Source of the DNA: Shewanella zhangzhouensis
GTDB taxonomy: Bacteria; Pseudomonadota; Gammaproteobacteria; Enterobacterales; Shewanellaceae
Reading direction: 5' to 3'
NCBI RefSeq assembly: GCF_019457615.1
Contig: NZ_CP080414.1
Span: forward strand, 2,106,501-2,170,500
DNA: 64,000 nt
Part shown: one piece after another, positions 26,883 to 35,709 of the stretch
Numbering within the stretch: position 1 is the stretch's first letter
Layout: every line of letters begins with the position of its first letter
Notes under the pieces: model-generated
Databases searched by the model: none
What the model was told of the DNA's origin: nothing
The model's input: only the letters and a program-made list of their open reading frames with translations
Made by a program: the position numbers and the translations under genes

Positions 26883-28544
26883 TTGGCCATCCATGACCGC
26901 GCAGGCAAGCAAGCACAGCAAGGGGATTTGGTTAATATTCCCAAACTCATGAGCCACTATTATCGACTCTTGCCGGATGCGAGCGATCCCGCTCAGAAGG
27001 TGAGTTTCGGTACTTCCGGCCATCGCGGCTGTGCTTTTCATCGAAGTTTTAACGAGCAGCATATTCTTGCCATTGCCCAGGCGGTGGTCGACTGGCGTGC
27101 CCAGGCTGACATCACCGGCCCCCTGTATCTCGGCATCGACACCCATGCGCTGTCTCAGGCGGCTTATTTGTCTGTTATAGAAGTGCTGATTGCCAACAAG
27201 GTTCAGGTGTTGGCGCAGCGTGATGATGCATACACGCCAACCCCTGTGGTCAGTCAGGCCATTGTGGCCGCCAATCGCCATCAAACGGGTGAAGGTGCAG
27301 TGCTCAGTGACGGCATCATTATCACACCGTCACACAACCCACCCCAGGACGGCGGCATCAAGTACAACCCACCCCACGGTGGACCGGCGGAAGGGGATAT
27401 CACTTCCTGGATTGAAACACGTGCCAACCACTATCTGGCACACGGCCTGGATGGTGTTCGCCGGGTCAATTACGGTATCGCCTCGGGTCTTTCGCTGCTT
27501 AGCCACGTCGACCTGATTTCGCCCTATGTTGAAAGCCTTGCTGAGGTGATTGACATGGCCGCAATTGCCAAAGCCGGTGTACGTATAGGTGTTGACCCTC
27601 TGGGTGGCAGCGGCATCCATTACTGGCGCCCTATCGCAGAGCACTATGGTCTTGATATCAAGTTGGTAAATGACGCAATAGATCCAACCTTCGGTTTTAT
27701 GCCATTGGATAAAGACGGCAAAATCCGCATGGACTGCTCATCACCCTATGCCATGGCCGGGCTTCTGGTGCACAAGGATAAGTTTGATATCTGTGTGGGT
27801 AACGACCCGGATTATGACCGCCACGGTATTGTCTGCCCGGGCTCTGGCCTGATGGATCCGAACCATTATCTGGCGGTGGCTATCGATTATCTGCTGGGCC
27901 ACAGGCCACTCTGGGCCAAGACCCTGTCGGTGGGTAAAACCCTGGTGTCCAGCGCCTTGATAGACAAGGTCTGCACGGCTCATGGGGTGCCTCTGATGGA
28001 AGTGCCCGTGGGCTTTAAGTGGTTTGTTGATGGCCTTGCCGATGGCAGTGTGTGTTTTGGCGGTGAAGAAAGTGCCGGGGCGGCGTTCCTTAAACTGGAT
28101 GGCAGCACCTGGTGTACCGACAAAGACGGCTTTATTTTGGCCCTGCTGGCGGCTGAGATCCTGGCTGTTACCGGTAAAACTCCGGCAGAGCGCTATGAAG
28201 AGCTGGTCGCCGAACATGGTCGCAGCTTCTATAAGCGTATCGACAGCCCACTTAACCCCAAAATGAAAGCCAAGTTTGGGGCTCTGAATGCTGAAACCCT
28301 GGGCGCCATCTCTGTCGCAGGCGATACCATTACCGCCGTGTTGACCAAGGCACCCGGCAATGGGGCCGCCATTGGTGGCATCAAGGTGTGCACAGATAAA
28401 GGCTGGTTCGCCGCGCGTCCATCCGGTACTGAGCCCTTGTTTAAGCTCTATGCCGAAAGCTTTGTCAGCGACGCGCATCTTGGCGAGCTAATTACTGACG
28501 CCCAGAATTTGCTGGGAACGGCACTCAAGGCCATCAAGCTGTAA
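26883..28544 (+). CDS. pgm: Phosphoglucomutase (alpha-D-glucose phosphate-specific)
   Basis: Interconverts glucose 1-phosphate and glucose 6-phosphate for glycogen and sugar-nucleotide supply, including the UDP-glucose needed by OpgH. The 553-residue product has the active-site serine loop TPSHNPPQDGG, metal loop GNDPDYDRHG, sugar-binding loop GGEESAGA and phosphate loop RPSGTEPLFKLYAES. The start is a TTG at 26883: it gives MAIHDRAGKQAQQGDLVNI, matching E. coli Pgm, and has AAGGA upstream. In operon with seqA. Confidence 0.96.
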   Translation: MAIHDRAGKQAQQGDLVNIPKLMSHYYRLLPDASDPAQKVSFGTSGHRGCAFHRSFNEQHILAIAQAVVDWRAQADITGPLYLGIDTHALSQAAYLSVIEVLIANKVQVLAQRDDAYTPTPVVSQAIVAANRHQTGEGAVLSDGIIITPSHNPPQDGGIKYNPPHGGPAEGDITSWIETRANHYLAHGLDGVRRVNYGIASGLSLLSHVDLISPYVESLAEVIDMAAIAKAGVRIGVDPLGGSGIHYWRPIAEHYGLDIKLVNDAIDPTFGFMPLDKDGKIRMDCSSPYAMAGLLVHKDKFDICVGNDPDYDRHGIVCPGSGLMDPNHYLAVAIDYLLGHRPLWAKTLSVGKTLVSSALIDKVCTAHGVPLMEVPVGFKWFVDGLADGSVCFGGEESAGAAFLKLDGSTWCTDKDGFILALLAAEILAVTGKTPAERYEELVAEHGRSFYKRIDSPLNPKMKAKFGALNAETLGAISVAGDTITAVLTKAPGNGAAIGGIKVCTDKGWFAARPSGTEPLFKLYAESFVSDAHLGELITDAQNLLGTALKAIKL

Positions 28545-28566
28545 AAGACCACCGCTAAGCCATATT

Positions 28567-28596
28567 AAAAAACGCGCCTTTGGGCGCGTTTTTTGT
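28567..28596. terminator. Bidirectional terminator between pgm and msrA
   Basis: AAAAAACGCGCC-TTT-GGGCGCGTTTTTT between two convergent genes. Confidence 0.92.
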
Positions 28597-28623
28597 TGGA
28601 TAAGTATTTTGTCGTTTGCTGTA

Positions 28624-29118
28624 TCAATATTCGATATGGCAGCTTGGCAGGTTGTTTTTATCCAGATAATTCTGGTGATACTCTTCGGCTACATGGAAGG
28701 TTTGCAGTGGTACTATCTCGGTCACTATATGGCGGGTACCCCAGCGGCCTGAGCGGGCGAGGGCGAGTTTGGAGGCTTCGGCCTGTTCTTTTTGCACCTT
28801 GTCGTGGAAAAAGATGGTACTGCGGTACTGGGTCCCTATGTCGCCACCCTGTTGGTTAAGACTAGTAGGGTTATGGTTTTTCCAAAACACCTGCAGCAAA
28901 TCGTCAAAGCTTACCTGGCCTGGGTCAAATTCCACCTGCACGACTTCGGCATGGCCTGTGATGCCTTTTTTTACCTCTTCATAGCGGGAATATTTGTCGT
29001 TACCGCCCATGTAACCGCAGGTGGCGTTGATCACGCCCGGGATCTGCCGGAAAAAATACTCTACACCCCAAAAGCAGCCGGCGCCAAAGGTGGCAAATGA
29101 TGAACTGGATTGTGACAT
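28624..29118 (-). CDS. msrA: Peptide methionine (S)-S-oxide reductase
   Basis: Repairs methionine-S-sulfoxide in proteins. The 164-residue enzyme has the catalytic motif GCFWG with Cys15 and downstream GYMGG, GHAEVVQVEFDP and a resolving-type Cys160 near the C-terminus (LPSCHIEY). No signal peptide, so cytoplasmic. Monocistronic, divergent from astE. Confidence 0.96.
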   Translation of the reverse strand: MSQSSSSFATFGAGCFWGVEYFFRQIPGVINATCGYMGGNDKYSRYEEVKKGITGHAEVVQVEFDPGQVSFDDLLQVFWKNHNPTSLNQQGGDIGTQYRSTIFFHDKVQKEQAEASKLALARSGRWGTRHIVTEIVPLQTFHVAEEYHQNYLDKNNLPSCHIEY

Positions 29119-29372
29119 GGAAACCTCTATGGATGTCTGGACGGCTAAATTGTGATGAAATTGGTTCAGAAAAGCAATAGGGCCTCACACCTTTGTCTGC
29201 TCCATCGGCAACTCCATGAGTAAATGGTTGAGAATGAGCGCAAATAGCTGTGATAGTATTGGCACAAAACGCTGCGAGGCTAAAGGAATGCCTGCCAAAG
29301 GCGTGGCTCAGGCCCACAGGCAGTTCATCGCAATAGCCCAACGCAAGAAAGCCTCAGAGAAAGGAGACCCAA

Positions 29373-30419
29373 GTGCTTAACCTACTGCAAGGCTGCAAAG
29401 ACTTTTTGCATCTTACCCTGTCCAATCCTGAACACTTAGACCCCATTCCCCCACAGCTGATGTACGGACATACCCAGGTGAGTCTCTGGGATACAGGTGC
29501 GCTGGTGTTTGAGCCTGCCGATGGCAACAGTCAAAAAGATATCGTGCTTTCAAGTGGGGTGCACGGCAATGAAACGGCGCCCATAGAGCTTTGCAACGGC
29601 CTTATTCAGGATCTGCTGGAAGGGCGGCTGCAGGTAAAAGAGCGGGTATTGTTCCTTATTGGTAACCCCGCTGCCATCAACAATGGCACCCGTATCGTAG
29701 ATGAAAACATGAACCGGCTTTTTAGCGGTGAACACAGCCGTGGACCTGGACTCAGTAACCCCGAGCGGATACGTGCTAAAAAGCTTGAAGCCTATGTCAC
29801 CCGTTTCTTTAAAGAAGGTGCAGAAAAGGGAGAGGGCAGGCAGCGCATTCATTACGATCTGCACACCGCCATCCGTGGCTCCAGGCATGAAAAGTTTGCC
29901 ATCTACCCCTACCGCCCTGGCCGTGCCTTCAGCGGAGAGCAAATCATGTTCCTGGCGGCGAGTGGTGTGGATACCGTGCTCTTCCACCACGAACCGACCA
30001 CCACCTTCAGTTATTTCTCATCTGAGTTGTTCCGCGCCGATGCCTTTACCATTGAACTGGGCAAGGTATATCCCATGGGACAGAACGACATGAGCAAGTT
30101 CGCCAATACCCGGGAAATGTTTAAGCGCCTTATCTGTGGTGAGCCGCTGGAGCTTGCACCTTTTGATGAAACTCAGGTGAACCTCTATCAGGTCTGCCGG
30201 GTCATTAATAAGGAAGCCGATGACTTTGAATTTACCTTCAGCACCGATGTGGAGAACTTTACTTCTTTCCCACGCGGGCACGTAATAGCACGTCAGGGTG
30301 GCAAGGATATTTTTGTCGAGCAGGAAGCCGAGGCGGTGGTGTTCCCCAACGCCAAGGTGCCCGTTGGCCAGCGCACCGTGATCATGCTGGTTCCCGCGGT
30401 GAACCCTCGCGTGGAATAA
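29373..30419 (+). CDS. astE: Succinylglutamate desuccinylase
   Basis: Last step of the arginine succinyltransferase (AST) pathway: N-succinylglutamate to glutamate plus succinate. The 348-residue zinc enzyme (M14-like, aspartoacylase relative) shows zinc ligands in SSGVHGNETAPIE (His, Glu) and IHYDLHTAIRGSRHEKF (His), plus FTIELGKVYPMGQND with the catalytic Glu. The start is GTG at 29373 behind AAGGAGACCC. The other ast genes are not in the window. A 30-codon frame (29288-29380) overlaps the start but has a poor ribosome binding site. Confidence 0.93.
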   Translation: MLNLLQGCKDFLHLTLSNPEHLDPIPPQLMYGHTQVSLWDTGALVFEPADGNSQKDIVLSSGVHGNETAPIELCNGLIQDLLEGRLQVKERVLFLIGNPAAINNGTRIVDENMNRLFSGEHSRGPGLSNPERIRAKKLEAYVTRFFKEGAEKGEGRQRIHYDLHTAIRGSRHEKFAIYPYRPGRAFSGEQIMFLAASGVDTVLFHHEPTTTFSYFSSELFRADAFTIELGKVYPMGQNDMSKFANTREMFKRLICGEPLELAPFDETQVNLYQVCRVINKEADDFEFTFSTDVENFTSFPRGHVIARQGGKDIFVEQEAEAVVFPNAKVPVGQRTVIMLVPAVNPRVE

Positions 30420-30445
30420 GGCTGTAAAGCAATTAATACATTCAA

Positions 30446-30467
30446 ACGGGGGAAACTTGTCCCCCGT
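30446..30467 (+). terminator. Hairpin after astE (weak terminator)
   Basis: ACGGGGGA (30446-30453) pairs with TCCCCCGT (30460-30467), 6-base loop, 27 bases after the astE stop; no T-tract follows, so termination is uncertain. Confidence 0.4.
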
Positions 30468-30480
30468 CATAGTGTAATGA

Positions 30481-30509
30481 TTGTCAGGTAGTTTACGTTA
30501 ACGTAATGT
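30481..30509 (+). promoter_or_regulatory. bkd promoter with a perfect palindromic operator (LiuR-like)
   Basis: TTACGTTAACGTAA (30493-30506) is a perfect 14-bp palindrome. It lies between a possible -35 TTGTCA (30481-30486) and -10 TAATGT (30504-30509), the arrangement used by MerR-family activators that bind in the spacer. LiuR, a MerR-type regulator, is known to control branched-chain amino acid degradation genes, including bkd, in Shewanella. That this site is LiuR's is inference from its shape and position. Confidence 0.55.
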
Positions 30510-30571
30510 TCATCCCGCGTTTTACATACAGGTCTGCCGTGGGTGGGCCTCAATGATAACAAGAGCAGAAT

Positions 30572-31750
30572 ATGAGCAACGCATCAACAAACCAAGAGAC
30601 AGTGCACAAAGTCTCCTTCCTCGACAGGGAGTCGCTGCACATCCCCATTCTCAAGATCCTTCAGGCGGACGGTACTCCCTACGAGGAAGCCGTTCTGCCG
30701 CAAATCGATGAAGCCCTCGCCAAGCGCATTTACGACGCCTGCGTGTTTACCCGTGTGCTGGATGAGCGCATGCTGGGTGCGCAGCGCCAGGGCCGTATCA
30801 GTTTTTACATGACCTGTACCGGTGAAGAAGCGGCCATTCTCGGCAGCGCCGCGGCCCTGGATGACAAAGACGTTATCCTGGCCCAATACCGTGAGCACGC
30901 CGCCCTGCGTTATCGCGGTTTTACCACCGAGCAGTTTATGAACCAGATGTTCAGCAACGAAAAAGACCTCGGTAAAGGCCGCCAGATGCCCATCCACTAC
31001 GGCACGGCCGCGCTGCATTATCAAACCATTTCATCGCCACTGGGTACCCAAATCCCACAGGCGACTGGTGTGGGTTACAGCCTGAAGATGAAAGGCGAAC
31101 GCAATGTGGCTATTTGCTACTTTGGTGAAGGCGCGGCGTCTGAAGGCGATTTCCACGCAGGCATGAACATGGCTGCCGTGCTCAAGTCTCCGGTGATTTT
31201 CTTCTGCCGCAACAACGGCTATGCCATTTCCACCCCCACAGAAGAGCAATTTGCCGGTAACGGCATTGCCAGCCGCGGTGTGGGCTACGGCATGCATACC
31301 ATCCGCGTAGACGGCAACGACATGCTGGCGGTGCTTGCCGCCACCCAGCAGGCGAGAGCTTATGCGCTCGAGCACAATGCCCCTGTGCTGATTGAAGCCA
31401 TGACTTACCGTCTTGGCGCTCACTCAACTTCGGATGACCCTTCCGGTTATCGCTCCAAGGAAGAAGAAGCCAAGTGGCGTGAGCACGATCCGGTTAAACG
31501 CTTCAAGCTGTGGATGATTAACAAAGGTTGGCTCGCCGAAGCCGATGATGAAGCCATGTACGAGCGTTACCGCGAAGAAGTCCTTGCTGCAGTGAAAGTG
31601 GCCGAGAAGATCCCGGCGCCCCGCATCGATGAGATCATTGAGGATGTTTACGATGAGCCCACGCCACTGCTGAAAAAGCAGCTGGAGTCACTGAAGGCTC
31701 ACGTGAAGAAGTATCCGCAAGCTTATCCAAAAACTGCAGGGAGACTCTAA
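30572..31750 (+). CDS. bkdA1: Branched-chain 2-oxoacid dehydrogenase E1 alpha subunit
   Basis: Thiamine-diphosphate-dependent decarboxylation of the 2-oxoacids from valine, leucine and isoleucine, as part of the alpha2beta2 E1. The 392-residue product has the TPP-binding stretch YFGEGAASEGDFHAGMNMAA ending in FFCRNNGYAIST, and the phosphorylation-loop-like RLGAHSTSDDPSGYR. The start ATG is at 30572. E1 beta follows after 3 bases and E2 after another 9, so the three form one operon. E3 (lipoamide dehydrogenase) is not here and is presumably shared with the other complexes. Confidence 0.92.
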   Translation: MSNASTNQETVHKVSFLDRESLHIPILKILQADGTPYEEAVLPQIDEALAKRIYDACVFTRVLDERMLGAQRQGRISFYMTCTGEEAAILGSAAALDDKDVILAQYREHAALRYRGFTTEQFMNQMFSNEKDLGKGRQMPIHYGTAALHYQTISSPLGTQIPQATGVGYSLKMKGERNVAICYFGEGAASEGDFHAGMNMAAVLKSPVIFFCRNNGYAISTPTEEQFAGNGIASRGVGYGMHTIRVDGNDMLAVLAATQQARAYALEHNAPVLIEAMTYRLGAHSTSDDPSGYRSKEEEAKWREHDPVKRFKLWMINKGWLAEADDEAMYERYREEVLAAVKVAEKIPAPRIDEIIEDVYDEPTPLLKKQLESLKAHVKKYPQAYPKTAGRL

Positions 31751-31753
31751 GCC

Positions 31754-32731
31754 GTGGCTGAAATGAATATGTTGCAAGCCATCAACAGTGCCCTGCGCAT
31801 TGCGATGGAAAAAGACCCGACCATGTTGGTATTCGGGGAAGACGTGGGCCACTTTGGCGGCGTGTTTCGCGCGACCTCCGGCCTGCAGGATACCTTTGGC
31901 AGAGGCCGTTGCTTTAACACCCCGCTGACCGAGCAGGGTATTGCCGGTTTTGCCAACGGTTTGGCCTCCAATGGCACCACCGCCGTGGCCGAAATTCAGT
32001 TCGCCGATTACATCTTCCCGGCGTTCGACCAGATTGTAAACGAGAGCGCCAAGTTCCGTTATCGCTCAGGTAACGAGTTCAATGTGGGCGGCCTGGTGTA
32101 TCGCACGCCTTACGGTGGCGGTATTGCCGGTGGTCATTATCACTCTCAGTCGCCTGAGGCCTATTTCACCCAGACCCCGGGTCTGAAGGTGGTTGTGCCC
32201 CGTAACGCCCATCAGGCCAAGGGTTTGCTGTTGGCGTCAATCCGAGACAAAAACCCTGTGGTCTTCTTCGAGCCCAAGCGCCTGTACCGTGCCAGCGTTG
32301 GTGAAGTGCCTGAAGGTGATTATGAGCTGCCACTGGGCAAGGCCGAAGTGGTGAAAGAAGGTAAAGACGTCACGCTGCTCGCCTGGGGCGCGCAGATGGA
32401 AATCGTTGAAAAAGCCGCCGAAATGGCGGAAAAAGAAGGCATTTCCTGTGAAATCATCGACCTTCGCACCCTGTCCCCCTGGGATGTGGACACAGTAGCC
32501 GCGTCGGTAAAAAAGACCGGCCGTTTGCTGATTAACCACGAAGCGCCGCTCACCGGTGGCTTTGCCGGCGAAATCGCTGCGACCATTCAGGAAGAGTGCT
32601 TCCTGTATCTGGAGTCGCCCATTGCCCGGGTGTGTGGTTTGGATACCCCGTATCCACTTATCCACGAAAAAGAATACATGCCGGATGCGCTCAAGACCTT
32701 TGAAGCCATCAAGGCGAGCGTCAACTTCTAG
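31754..32731 (+). CDS. bkdA2: Branched-chain 2-oxoacid dehydrogenase E1 beta subunit
   Basis: Partner of E1 alpha; transketolase-type pyrimidine-binding domain at the N-terminus (LVFGEDVGHFGGVFRATSGL, with the conserved Glu) and the transketolase C-terminal domain (about 200-325, GKDVTLLAWGAQ, IDLRTLSPWDVDTV, NHEAPLTGGFAGEI). 325 residues, normal for the family. The start codon is GTG at 31754, 3 bases after the stop of the alpha gene. It belongs to the branched-chain subgroup rather than pyruvate dehydrogenase by its neighbours and by the two-subunit E1 form. Confidence 0.92.
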   Translation: MAEMNMLQAINSALRIAMEKDPTMLVFGEDVGHFGGVFRATSGLQDTFGRGRCFNTPLTEQGIAGFANGLASNGTTAVAEIQFADYIFPAFDQIVNESAKFRYRSGNEFNVGGLVYRTPYGGGIAGGHYHSQSPEAYFTQTPGLKVVVPRNAHQAKGLLLASIRDKNPVVFFEPKRLYRASVGEVPEGDYELPLGKAEVVKEGKDVTLLAWGAQMEIVEKAAEMAEKEGISCEIIDLRTLSPWDVDTVAASVKKTGRLLINHEAPLTGGFAGEIAATIQEECFLYLESPIARVCGLDTPYPLIHEKEYMPDALKTFEAIKASVNF

Positions 32732-32740
32732 GAGCCCGGT

Positions 32741-34321
32741 ATGATTAAAGATTTTATTTTGCCGGACATCGGTGAAGGCGTCGTAGAATGTGAGCTGGTT
32801 GAATGGCTGGTGAAAGAAGGCGACCTCATTGCCGAAGATCAGCCCATTTGCGACGTGATGACCGATAAAGCCCTGGTGCAAATTCCGGCGCCGTTTGCCG
32901 GTGTGGTCAGCAAGCTTTATTACGCCAAGGGTGAAATCGCCAAGGTACATGCTCCCTTGTATGCGGTTGAAATCGAAGGCGAGGGCGCCGATGCGGCAGC
33001 GGCTCCGGCTGAAGCGACTCCTGAAGCTGCACCTGCTGCCGCTCCCGTAGCAGTGAGCGCAGGCAAGCAGGTGGAAGATTTCCTGCTGCCCGATATCGGT
33101 GAGGGGATTGTGGAATGTGAGCTGGTCGAGTGGCTGGTAAACGAAGGCGATATGGTTGAAGAAGATCAGCCCATTGCCGACGTGATGACCGATAAAGCTC
33201 TGGTACAAATTCCCGCCCTTAAGGCCGGCAAAATTGTCACCCTGCATTATCGCAAGGGACAGCTTGCCAAGGTGCATGCGCCGCTTTACGCCATCGAGGT
33301 GGAAGCTGAGCATCCGGTAGCTACAGCTGCCGCAGCGCCTGCCGTGTCAGCTGCCGCTGCTGGAACCAGCCACGTCGAGCGTGCTGCTCCGGCCACCGCT
33401 GCTGTTAACGGCAATGGCAAGGCGCTGGCAAGCCCTGCGGTGCGCCGAATGGCCCGCAGCCTGGATGTGGATTTGTCGCAGGTGCCCGGCAGTGGTAAGC
33501 ATGGCCGAGTCTATAAAGAAGATATTGAGCAGTATCTGAAGGGCGGCGCAGCGCCGGCAGTTCAAGCAGCTGCTCCTCAGGCAGCCGCAGTGGCGGCCCC
33601 TGTACAGCCTGCGGCAGGTGACAGGGTTGAACCAATTCGCGGCGTAAAAGCCGCGATGGCACGTCAGATGATGGACTCAGTGTCCAGCATCCCGCACTTT
33701 ACCTACTGTGAAGAAATTGACCTTACTGAACTCGTTGCTCTGCGCGAGCGCATGAAGGCCAAGTACAGCAGTGACGATGTGAAGCTGACCATGATGCCAT
33801 TCTTCATGAAGTCGTTGTCACTGGCACTCACAGAGTTTCCGGTGGTGAACAGTCAGGTGAATGCCGATTGCACTGAGCTGACCTTCAAGGCAAGCCACAA
33901 CATAGGCATGGCGGTGGACTCCAAAGTTGGCCTGTTGGTGCCCAACGTGAAAGACGTGCAGAGCAAGTCGATTCTGGATGTGGCACGCGAAATAACCCGT
34001 CTCACTGACGCTGCCCGCAGTGGTCGTGTGAGTCCGGCGGACCTTAAAGGTGGCACCATCTCCATCTCCAACATTGGCGCCCTGGGCGGCACTGTGGCGA
34101 CGCCTATAATCAATAAGCCTGAGGTGGCCATTGTGGCGCTGGGTAAGTTGCAGACACTGCCGCGCTTTGCCGCCGATGGCAGCGTGCAGGCCCGCAAGAT
34201 AATGCAGGTGAGCTGGAGCGGCGATCACCGGGTTATCGATGGTGGCACCATTGCCCGTTTCTGCAACCTGTGGAAGCAGTATCTGGAGCAACCGGAAGAC
34301 ATGCTGTTGGCCATGCGCTGA
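32741..34321 (+). CDS. bkdB: Branched-chain 2-oxoacid dehydrogenase E2 (dihydrolipoyl acyltransferase), two lipoyl domains
   Basis: Core of the complex: transfers the branched acyl group from lipoamide to CoA. The 526-residue protein has two lipoyl domains (about 1-80 and 108-185), each with the same lipoylation motif DVMTDKALVQIPA, separated by an Ala/Pro-rich linker. Then come a peripheral-subunit-binding domain (about 228-265, SPAVRRMARSLDVDLSQVPG) and the catalytic domain with SWSGDHRVIDGGTIARF (active His and Asp). Most characterised Bkd E2 proteins have one lipoyl domain, so the duplicated domain is notable. Last gene of the operon, before a strong terminator. Confidence 0.92.
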   Translation: MIKDFILPDIGEGVVECELVEWLVKEGDLIAEDQPICDVMTDKALVQIPAPFAGVVSKLYYAKGEIAKVHAPLYAVEIEGEGADAAAAPAEATPEAAPAAAPVAVSAGKQVEDFLLPDIGEGIVECELVEWLVNEGDMVEEDQPIADVMTDKALVQIPALKAGKIVTLHYRKGQLAKVHAPLYAIEVEAEHPVATAAAAPAVSAAAAGTSHVERAAPATAAVNGNGKALASPAVRRMARSLDVDLSQVPGSGKHGRVYKEDIEQYLKGGAAPAVQAAAPQAAAVAAPVQPAAGDRVEPIRGVKAAMARQMMDSVSSIPHFTYCEEIDLTELVALRERMKAKYSSDDVKLTMMPFFMKSLSLALTEFPVVNSQVNADCTELTFKASHNIGMAVDSKVGLLVPNVKDVQSKSILDVAREITRLTDAARSGRVSPADLKGGTISISNIGALGGTVATPIINKPEVAIVALGKLQTLPRFAADGSVQARKIMQVSWSGDHRVIDGGTIARFCNLWKQYLEQPEDMLLAMR

Positions 34322-34339
34322 TAATTGCTTATGCTTCAT

Positions 34340-34370
34340 CAAAGGACGCCTGCGGCGTCCTTTGTTTTTT
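34340..34370 (+). terminator. Terminator of the bkd operon
   Basis: AAAGGACGCC-TGC-GGCGTCCTTT followed by GTTTTTT, 19 bases after the bkdB stop. Confidence 0.9.
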
Positions 34371-34415
34371 CGTATGGTTGATGGGCCCGTACTCAACTCC
34401 CCCGGAGAAAACACC

Positions 34416-34444
34416 TTAATCTTTTGGTCGGGTTTTCGTATAAT
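34416..34444 (+). promoter_or_regulatory. Probable nadA promoter
   Basis: A perfect TATAAT -10 box at 34439-34444, with a weak -35 (TTAATC, 34416-34421) at a 17-base spacing. Transcription would start near 34451, leaving a leader of about 24 bases. Confidence 0.6.
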
Positions 34445-34474
34445 GCGCCCAAGTTGTGTGATGTTGGAATTACC

Positions 34475-35542
34475 ATGAGTCAGCAAGCCCCTATTCTGGA
34501 ACCCATTCAGTATCCATTTCCAGCCAAGCCGATTCCGCTTTCGGATGTGCAAAAGCTGGAATACAAAGAAAAAATCAAGGCGCTTTTGAAAGCTCGGGAT
34601 GCCGTGCTTGTTGCGCACTATTACACAGATCCCGAAATCCAGGCTCTCGCAGAAGAAACCGGCGGCTGTGTATCGGATTCTCTGGAAATGGCACGCTTTG
34701 GTCGCGATCACGCCGCCAAGACGCTTATCGTCGCCGGTGTGAAGTTCATGGGTGAAACCGCCAAAATCTTAAGCCCGGAAAAAACCGTGCTGATGCCGAC
34801 GCTGGAAGCCACCTGTTCGTTGGATGTGGGTTGCCCCATCGAGACCTTCAGTGCGTTCTGTGATGCGCACCCCGACCACACTGTGGTGGTGTACGCCAAC
34901 ACCTCGGCGGCGGTAAAAGCCCGTGCAGACTGGGTAGTAACCTCAAGCATTGCCCTCGAAATCGTTGAGCACCTGGACAGCGAAGGCAAGAAAATCATCT
35001 GGGGCCCGGACAGACACCTTGGCAGCTACATCGCCAAACAAACCGGCGCCGAGATGCTCCTGTGGCAGGGCGAGTGTATTGTTCACGATGAGTTCAAAGC
35101 CAAGGCGCTGCGAGAGCTTAAAATCCAGTACCCGGATGCTGCCGTACTGGTGCACCCTGAGTCACCCGCCAGTGTGGTGGAGATGGCCGATGCGGTGGGC
35201 TCAACCAGCCAGCTGATTAAAGCGGCGCAAACCTTGCCAAACGACACCTTTATCGTGGCCACCGACAAGGGCATCTTCTACAAGATGCAGCAGGCCGCGC
35301 CCGGTAAGACATTGATTGAAGCCCCAACCGGCGGCAATGGCGCCACCTGTAAGAGCTGTGCCCACTGCCCCTGGATGGCGATGAATGGGCTTAAAGCTAT
35401 TGAGGCAGCGCTCAGCGCCAAGGATGCCAGTGCCCACGAGATTTTTGTTGATGACGCACTGCGCGAAAGGGCGAAACTGCCGCTTGATCGTATGCTGGAC
35501 TTTGCCAAAACCCTCAATATGCAGGTGAAGGGCAACGCCTGA
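34475..35542 (+). CDS. nadA: Quinolinate synthase
   Basis: Condenses iminoaspartate with dihydroxyacetone phosphate to quinolinate in NAD synthesis; uses a [4Fe-4S] cluster. The 355-residue product has LVAHYYTDPEIQALAEETGG, the first cluster cysteine in TCSLDVGCPIE, the second in WQGECIVHDEF and the C-terminal GGNGATCKSCAHCPWMAMN. The frame runs open upstream to 34424, but the ATG at 34475 (MSQQAPILEP) is preferred because it lies just downstream of the TATAAT and the family starts there. Monocistronic. Confidence 0.95.
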   Translation: MSQQAPILEPIQYPFPAKPIPLSDVQKLEYKEKIKALLKARDAVLVAHYYTDPEIQALAEETGGCVSDSLEMARFGRDHAAKTLIVAGVKFMGETAKILSPEKTVLMPTLEATCSLDVGCPIETFSAFCDAHPDHTVVVYANTSAAVKARADWVVTSSIALEIVEHLDSEGKKIIWGPDRHLGSYIAKQTGAEMLLWQGECIVHDEFKAKALRELKIQYPDAAVLVHPESPASVVEMADAVGSTSQLIKAAQTLPNDTFIVATDKGIFYKMQQAAPGKTLIEAPTGGNGATCKSCAHCPWMAMNGLKAIEAALSAKDASAHEIFVDDALRERAKLPLDRMLDFAKTLNMQVKGNA

Positions 35543-35580
35543 TACTCGCAGCGTCAGCCTGAAATATGATCTACTCCACA

Positions 35581-35604
35581 AAAACCGCTTCGGCGGTTTT
35601 TTTA
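35581..35604 (+). terminator. Terminator of nadA
   Basis: AAAACCGC-TTCG-GCGGTTTT with a stable UUCG loop, followed by TTT. Confidence 0.9.
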
Positions 35605-35709
35605 TAAGCAAACCAAGACCAATTGGGTATATGCCGACTACACTTAGCCTTCTAGAATCCATAAAGCCCCTATTTCAGGTGCGTCTTTATTAGTTTAAAG
35701 GGAACCTAT

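Noticed and set aside
29288..29380. 30-codon frame overlapping the astE start, possible leader peptide
   Set aside because: The purine-rich site sits directly against its ATG with no spacing, there is no run of regulatory codons, and astE has its own good ribosome binding site.
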